DNA of 63,716 nt from Nitrososphaerota archaeon. GTDB taxonomy: Archaea > Thermoproteota > Nitrososphaeria > Nitrososphaerales > Nitrosopumilaceae. The DNA is taken from assembly GCA_028867735.1 (NCBI GenBank), contig JAGWFW010000005.1:1-63716 (forward strand), written 5' to 3'. The notes under the pieces are model-generated. The model saw only the letters and a list, made by a program, of their open reading frames with translations. It made no database searches and had not been told where the DNA came from. This document shows positions 59,504 through 63,716 of the stretch, piece by piece (the stretch's first letter is position 1; every line of letters begins with the position of its first letter). A program made the translations under genes and the position numbers.

Positions 59504-60551
59504 TGTCTCTGATCGAGTCTCTGAGTTCCTGCGACAAAACAATCTTTTCTCGTATGGGCCTGATTATATCAGACACATATTTTCCCGCAGCAGTTTTCAG
59601 GTCTGAAGGATGGAGCTTTTTCTCCGCAAAATCTTTCTCCAGTTGTTTGTATCCGGTATATCTTACATTGCCGCCAAACTTCTCTGGCCTTTCAATGACT
59701 ATCTCACTGAATTGATGAAATATGACGTATCTGAAAATCTCAAGAACAGGGTTTTTCTCCACAATTCCTTCGGGACACCAAGCTTTTTTGAATTTCAATC
59801 CGATCTCCTCATCTGTATCATGAATGAATATTCCAGACGAAGACTTGGATTTGCTCATTTTGCTTGAGATGATTTGCGAGTCGGAATCGGAACTTGTCTC
59901 AGGCTCGCTCAAGCCTGCAAGTATGTGATGGTGAACTGCTATTGGCACTTTCCATCCCATCTTGGGAAAAATTTCCCGTACCAGCATGTGTATCTTTCTC
60001 TGATCCATTCCTGCATGCACTATGTCCAGATCCATAGAGTGAATGTCTACTGCCTGCATCGGGGGATAAAAGAGCTGACCCAACTCAATTTTGTCCTTAT
60101 CCGCACTTCTTCCCATTATTGTAAGCGAGCGCATAGTTCTTTCAAGCGACATATTTTTTGAAAACTTGACGAGATCCATCCAGTATTCCTTTCGTGACTC
60201 GTAGAGATCAGAGCCCTCGATAATTTCTATACCTGGACAGAATAGCTTGAAGGCATCTGCATAATATTTCGAAACTATCCTGATCTTGTCCCAATCCCCG
60301 CCAAGTTTGTTATTGATGTAGGTGTGCCAGTCTGCCAAAAATACGGTGCACTTTACTCCCGCCTTGATAAAGTCATTTATCTTAAAACCAGTAAGTATGA
60401 GGCTGCCAAGATGCAAAAATCCAGAAATTTCTAATCCTATGTAATGCTTGGGATGAGAATTTGTATTAAACAGGTTTACCAGTTCTTCTTGCGTGACTAC
60501 TTCCTCAGTAGGGTCTCTTGTAACGAGATTGATTTTTTCTGTAATGTCCAC
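59496..60551 (-). CDS. tyrS: Tyrosyl-tRNA synthetase (archaeal type)
   Basis: This class I synthetase has 351 residues. It has the HIGH-like signature GFLHLGS (about 44-50), FLADWHTYINNKLGG (about 71), the tyrosine-binding MQAVDIHSMDLDIVHAGMDQRKIHML (about 164-189) and KMSKS (about 230). Its length and lack of a C-terminal S4 domain fit the archaeal/eukaryotic form. It is convergent with the LLM oxidoreductase gene, overlapping 8 bp. Confidence 0.95.
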   Translation of the reverse strand: MDITEKINLVTRDPTEEVVTQEELVNLFNTNSHPKHYIGLEISGFLHLGSLILTGFKINDFIKAGVKCTVFLADWHTYINNKLGGDWDKIRIVSKYYADAFKLFCPGIEIIEGSDLYESRKEYWMDLVKFSKNMSLERTMRSLTIMGRSADKDKIELGQLFYPPMQAVDIHSMDLDIVHAGMDQRKIHMLVREIFPKMGWKVPIAVHHHILAGLSEPETSSDSDSQIISSKMSKSKSSSGIFIHDTDEEIGLKFKKAWCPEGIVEKNPVLEIFRYVIFHQFSEIVIERPEKFGGNVRYTGYKQLEKDFAEKKLHPSDLKTAAGKYVSDIIRPIREKIVLSQELRDSIRDTT

Positions 60552-60585
60552 TGCAAGTCAAATCTTCCCTTGTGACCCTATAAAG

Positions 60586-61203
60586 TTACGCGTCAAGATC
60601 GTCTGTTTTCTTTCTTGGTCTTGTACTGAGATATAGTGCATGTGAGCTTATGATGATGGCAGCAAGGAACATTTTTGTAGCAAAGTTCAGGTTCCATGGT
60701 CTTGTGGGATCGGGATAGGCAACAGTCAAAGAGTCTATGTCCGGCACCTTTCCATTTATGATTCCGGCCGTGATCTGTGCATTGAGAACAATAAAATTGT
60801 AAATCACTTCGTACAGGCATATTGCTGCCAGCCCTGCCAACATTAACTGCACCAACGTAAGTTGCCACGATGGAACTGATACGGTCCTCTTCCATCCAAT
60901 TCTTGTGACGCAATACCAGCCAATTATTGAAGAAAAGAACAGCCATGAAGTTAGTTTTGCAAAGTGAGCTGTTGGAAACTCTGTTTTTTCTAATATTTCA
61001 CCCATTACATATGTCCCGTTTTTTTGCCATTCAACTGTCATTTCGTAAATTCCATAGAAGGTTATGGACAGCATTATGAATCCGCACACATAGAAAATGT
61101 ACAGAAATACTTTGTATCCTGATTGATCCTCATGCAGGTGAACCTTCATTAAATTACGATTGCTGCCACCTGAAATATAAAAATTGGTTTTAATCTCATT
61201 CAT
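60586..61203 (-). CDS. Four-helix membrane protein, unknown function
   Basis: The 205-residue protein has four membrane helices (about 32-53, 82-100, 113-133, 175-193). An outer loop before the last helix is rich in Pro/Asp (PDIDSLTVAYPDPTRPW). A later ATG at 61149 (MKVHLHEDQSGYKV) is an alternative start. It follows the tyrS start by 34 bp on the same strand. The function is unknown; a respiratory or transport accessory role would be a guess. Confidence 0.7.
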   Translation of the reverse strand: MNEIKTNFYISGGSNRNLMKVHLHEDQSGYKVFLYIFYVCGFIMLSITFYGIYEMTVEWQKNGTYVMGEILEKTEFPTAHFAKLTSWLFFSSIIGWYCVTRIGWKRTVSVPSWQLTLVQLMLAGLAAICLYEVIYNFIVLNAQITAGIINGKVPDIDSLTVAYPDPTRPWNLNFATKMFLAAIIISSHALYLSTRPRKKTDDLDA

Positions 61204-61240
61204 GAGGTTTAATTATAGTGTAAAATTTGATAATGTATAA

Positions 61241-62329
61241 TTGAAAATTCCTATAAACACTCCAGTAATAGGAAGGGAAGAAATCAACGAAATACGATCT
61301 GTGTTACTAAAAAAATCGTTAACGACTGCTGCAAATACAGGCGGCAAAAGAGTTCAAGAATTTGAAAAACTACTTGCAGATTATACCGGATCAAGGTACG
61401 CAGTAGCAGTAAATTCAGGAACAGCAGCATTACAAGCAGCTCTTTATGCCCTTGACATAAAACATGGTGACGAAGTACTGTTACCGTCATTTACCTTTGT
61501 AGCAACTGCAAATGCTGTCGTATCTGTTGGGGCAAAGCCGGTATTTGTTGACATACTTCCAACCAATTATACCATGGATCCGGACGATCTGAGAAAAAAG
61601 GTTACAAAAAAATCAAAGGCGATCATACCGGTACATCTATACGGGAATTTTGCATACATGGATGAAATTTCTGAAATTGCAAACAAGCACAATGTGGACA
61701 TAATTGAAGACGCCGCACAGTCGCTGGGAACTACATACAAAAACAAACAATCGGGGACATTCTCGCGTCTAGGTTGTTTCAGCATGTATGCCGCAAAGGT
61801 TGTGACGGCAGGAGAGGGCGGGGCAATTGTCACAAGCGAAAAAGGGCTATATGAAAAACTCCGCAAGATAAGAAATCACGGAATGCTACATGGATATGAC
61901 ACCAGAATCTTAGGACTAAACCTTCGACTTCCTGAAATATCGGCCGCCATAGCCAAAGTCCAAATGAAAAAACTTCCCCAACTTCTCAAAAAAAGAAAGA
62001 GAAACGCCGAGGCCTTAACCAGTCTTTTAGATGAATTGGATATTACACTGCCAACCGAAAGAGCAGGCGTCAAGGTAAACTGGTATCTCTACACCATCTC
62101 CACAAAGAATCGCAACAAGTTGGCAAAACAACTAAACGCAAAAGGAATAGGCGCCACGGCTTATTATCCGATTCCAGCTCACAAGACCCCGTTTTATAAT
62201 GACAAGACAAAGCTCCCAATCACCGACTGGGCCGCTTCTATTGTTCTAAGCTTACCTGTGCATCCGCTTGTTACAGAAAATGATCTACACTACATTTCAA
62301 AAACCATGCATCAACTAGTTAGAAAATGA
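61241..62329 (+). CDS. DegT/DnrJ/EryC1/StrS-type sugar aminotransferase
   Basis: This PLP-dependent enzyme for nucleotide-sugar amination has 362 residues. It contains AVAVNSGTAALQAALYAL (about 52-69), the EDAAQSLG Asp loop and the Schiff-base region FSMYAAKVVTAGEGGAIV, where the Lys follows AA. Substrates are unknown; cell-surface glycan synthesis is the family norm. The TTG start lies about 26 nt after a TATA-like aattatag (about 61210). It overlaps the MtrA-like gene by 4 bp (ATGA). Confidence 0.92.
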   Translation: MKIPINTPVIGREEINEIRSVLLKKSLTTAANTGGKRVQEFEKLLADYTGSRYAVAVNSGTAALQAALYALDIKHGDEVLLPSFTFVATANAVVSVGAKPVFVDILPTNYTMDPDDLRKKVTKKSKAIIPVHLYGNFAYMDEISEIANKHNVDIIEDAAQSLGTTYKNKQSGTFSRLGCFSMYAAKVVTAGEGGAIVTSEKGLYEKLRKIRNHGMLHGYDTRILGLNLRLPEISAAIAKVQMKKLPQLLKKRKRNAEALTSLLDELDITLPTERAGVKVNWYLYTISTKNRNKLAKQLNAKGIGATAYYPIPAHKTPFYNDKTKLPITDWAASIVLSLPVHPLVTENDLHYISKTMHQLVRK

Positions 62330-62805
62330 ATCTAGTAGAAGAGATAGCAGGTGAACTATGCAAGATCTTGCTCCCCATAGAGGACAGAGTTTACTTTGGA
62401 AATTCAGAATCTAATGTATCAGTATGCACCCTGTCTAGCATGAATCTGCTTGATGAAATTGCCAATTCCTCACTCATGTCTAAAATCAATGTTGCCGGAC
62501 GATTGTTATCAGAAAACAAGGGAATCGATATGCTTGTCAGACATGTAACATCAAATGCAAAAATTCGTGTCATTGTGCTATGTGGCAAAGATACGACAGG
62601 ACACAGGCCCGGATACTCATTATTGTGTTTGCACAAAAATGGAACGGACAAAAATGGAAGAATAATCGGATCTCAAAGCCCAGATCCAGTTGTGTCATTA
62701 ACAAATAGTGAGGTGAGCAGGTTTCAAAATCAAATTAAAATAATAGACAGGATAGGAGAAACTGACATCTCAAATCTCAAAACAACAATCATTAAAATTC
62801 AGTAA
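62326..62805 (+). CDS. MtrA-like cobamide-binding domain protein
   Basis: The 159-residue protein resembles the cytoplasmic domain of MtrA, the corrinoid subunit of tetrahydromethanopterin S-methyltransferase. It has LSENKGIDMLVRHVTSNAKIRVIVLCGKDTTGHRPGYSLLCLHKNG and NGRIIGSQSPDPVV. The His in TGHRPGYS matches the cobalt-binding His of MtrA. It lacks the C-terminal membrane anchor. No other mtr gene lies nearby, so methyl transfer to CoM is unlikely. It is coupled to the DegT gene, and could bind or sense cobamide. Confidence 0.75.
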   Translation: MNLVEEIAGELCKILLPIEDRVYFGNSESNVSVCTLSSMNLLDEIANSSLMSKINVAGRLLSENKGIDMLVRHVTSNAKIRVIVLCGKDTTGHRPGYSLLCLHKNGTDKNGRIIGSQSPDPVVSLTNSEVSRFQNQIKIIDRIGETDISNLKTTIIKIQ

Positions 62806-63131
62806 CCGTCAATCTGCCTTTGTTTGTTGATCTGGTGTTTTTTCTGATATTCTTTTAGTATGTCTTCGGGGGTCATGTTGAGTTCAAGTGATGCCTGGAC
62901 CACAAAATGCCAGATGTCAATAAGTTCTTCCCTTGCTGCGGCCTCGTCAAACTCTGATGGCTTTTTCCACCATTTCCAGTTTGTTGTCCGCTGTAGTTCG
63001 ACTGCCTCATGAATTATGGCAGTGCACAATGAAGAAATCTTCCCCTGCGCATCCTTTGGATAACGCTCAAGATTCATCATCTTTTCCAGATTCTTTTGTA
63101 GCACAAAAATTGTATCAAGTTTGTCTTCCAT
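62799..63131 (-). CDS. dUTPase/MazG-like nucleotide pyrophosphohydrolase
   Basis: The all-helical protein (110 residues) has IHEAVELQRTTNWKWWKKPSEFDEAAAREELIDIWHFVVQASLEL. This contains the ExxE...ExxD metal-binding helices of the dimeric dUTPase/MazG superfamily. The WKWW segment is typical of the dUTPase side. It probably removes dUTP or damaged nucleotides. The 3' end overlaps the MtrA-like gene by 7 bp. Confidence 0.8.
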   Translation of the reverse strand: MEDKLDTIFVLQKNLEKMMNLERYPKDAQGKISSLCTAIIHEAVELQRTTNWKWWKKPSEFDEAAAREELIDIWHFVVQASLELNMTPEDILKEYQKKHQINKQRQIDGY

Positions 63132-63165
63132 GGGCTATTTTTTCGTTTGATATCTATAACCTTTA

Positions 63166-63716
63166 TCAGAATTGTATCATTTTCTTATAATGCCTAAATC
63201 TGTTCTGTATGTGGGACCTGTTCAGCCTTACAAGTCCGTCTATTCCGTATTTTTCTACTGCAAACGAACCCATGACGTTTCCATGTATGGTGGCCTCTTT
63301 AATTGATGAGATCTTTGTACTGTTTTTACTGGCTAGGTATCCGATCATACCTCCCGCAAAAGAATCTCCTGCTCCAGTAGGGTCTACAATGCTTTCAAGT
63401 GAAAAGGCAGGTGAGGGAAATACCACATCATCATAAAATAACAGGGATCCGTGTTCTCCCTTTTTTATTATTACAAATTTTGTTCCCCATCCCATAATTC
63501 TCTTTGCAGCTTTGATCAGATTGTGTGTCTTTGTCAATAGCCTGGCCTCTTCGTCATTTATGACCACGGAATCTACCACTCCCATCATCTTTATGACATC
63601 ATTTCTTTTCGTTGAAATCCAGAAATCTATTGTATCACACATGGAAAACTTGACCCTGTCAAATTCCTTGATTATTTTTGTATTCTGGGCAGGATCATTG
63701 TTTGCTAGGTAGACAA
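63166..63716 (-). CDS. PfkB-family carbohydrate kinase, N-terminal part outside the window
   Basis: The frame is open to the right window edge, so the start is outside. The visible ~183 residues contain NNDPAQNTKIIKEFDRVKFSMCDTIDFWI, VDSVVINDEEARLL and the catalytic DPTGAGDSFAGGMIGY with the base Asp. They belong to the ribokinase/PfkB fold. The substrate may be a sugar or nucleoside. It lies 34 bp upstream of the dUTPase-like gene and may share its transcript. Confidence 0.9.
   Translation of the reverse strand, partial: VYLANNDPAQNTKIIKEFDRVKFSMCDTIDFWISTKRNDVIKMMGVVDSVVINDEEARLLTKTHNLIKAAKRIMGWGTKFVIIKKGEHGSLLFYDDVVFPSPAFSLESIVDPTGAGDSFAGGMIGYLASKNSTKISSIKEATIHGNVMGSFAVEKYGIDGLVRLNRSHIQNRFRHYKKMIQF

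Noticed and set aside
62326-62805. Evidence for methanogenesis
   Set aside because: Only an MtrA-like domain without membrane anchor is present; no other mtr or mcr gene is in the window and the remaining gene set is thaumarchaeal.

Overview
The window is chromosomal DNA of an archaeon, most likely a member of the Nitrososphaerota (Thaumarchaeota), Nitrosopumilales-like. The evidence is the gene set. It has TFB, TFS, RpoL, a two-subunit family D DNA polymerase, PCNA, GINS, Orc1/Cdc6, a thermosome, Cdc48, GGGP synthase, an archaeal CCA-adding enzyme and a stand-alone parvulin. It also has several small thaumarchaeal-type proteins of unknown function. Genes are tightly packed, often overlapping by 4 nt (ATGA/GTGA) within operons. 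Many starts are TTG or GTG about 26 nt downstream of a TATA-like box, which suggests leaderless mRNAs. No ammonia-oxidation genes, insertion sequences, prophage or CRISPR arrays were seen.

Layout. 1-6.5 kb: TFB, two stand-alone enzymes, a CARF-like/wHTH regulator, a hemerythrin and phosphoesterase pair, and a cytosolic BtuF-like protein. 6.5-13.9 kb: an RNA-metabolism block (PRPP synthetase, TrmG10-type tRNA methyltransferase, RNase Z, sirtuin, UPF0201/UPF0200 pair, ThpR, CCA-adding enzyme, atypical protein kinase). 13.9-24.6 kb: a CDF metal transporter with three C-terminal domains, AlkA-like glycosylase, XPD-like helicase, fused SecDF, a tandem-wHTH regulator, tRNA-Pro, and an SDR plus flavoprotein pair. 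24.6-39.2 kb: a replication-rich region (GINS, PolD large subunit, Orc1/Cdc6 beside a candidate origin, PolD small subunit), interleaved with glutamine synthetase, thermosome, SHMT and GGGP synthase. 39.2-52 kb: SpoIIM-like and PAC2 proteins, a secreted cupredoxin-like triple repeat, CbiE, an Hsp20-Cdc48 heat-shock unit, AmrS, a class V aminotransferase, a RecA-fold protein and parvulin. 52-63.7 kb: ferredoxin, dual-specificity phosphatase, RpoL-TFS-PCNA, aspartate kinase, CobJ/CbiH, an LLM flavin oxidoreductase, TyrRS, a DegT aminotransferase with an MtrA-like cobamide-binding protein, dUTPase-like pyrophosphohydrolase and a truncated PfkB kinase.

Most notable items. (1) Two intergenic elements, at 1517-1599 (minus) and 10147-10234 (plus), share an 11-bp closing helix whose G-U pairs point to one transcribed strand, and may belong to an undescribed structured RNA family. 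(2) A candidate replication origin at 36075-36514 has two identical 28-nt ORB-like repeats 62 bp apart and an inverted partial copy. (3) Two genes, the flavoprotein near 23199 and AmrS near 47742, have no canonical start codon in frame. (4) Six convergent gene pairs end in interlocked stop codons overlapping by exactly 4 nt. (5) All three cupredoxin-like domains of one secreted protein have lost copper ligands. (6) A stand-alone MtrA-like protein occurs in an apparent non-methanogen.
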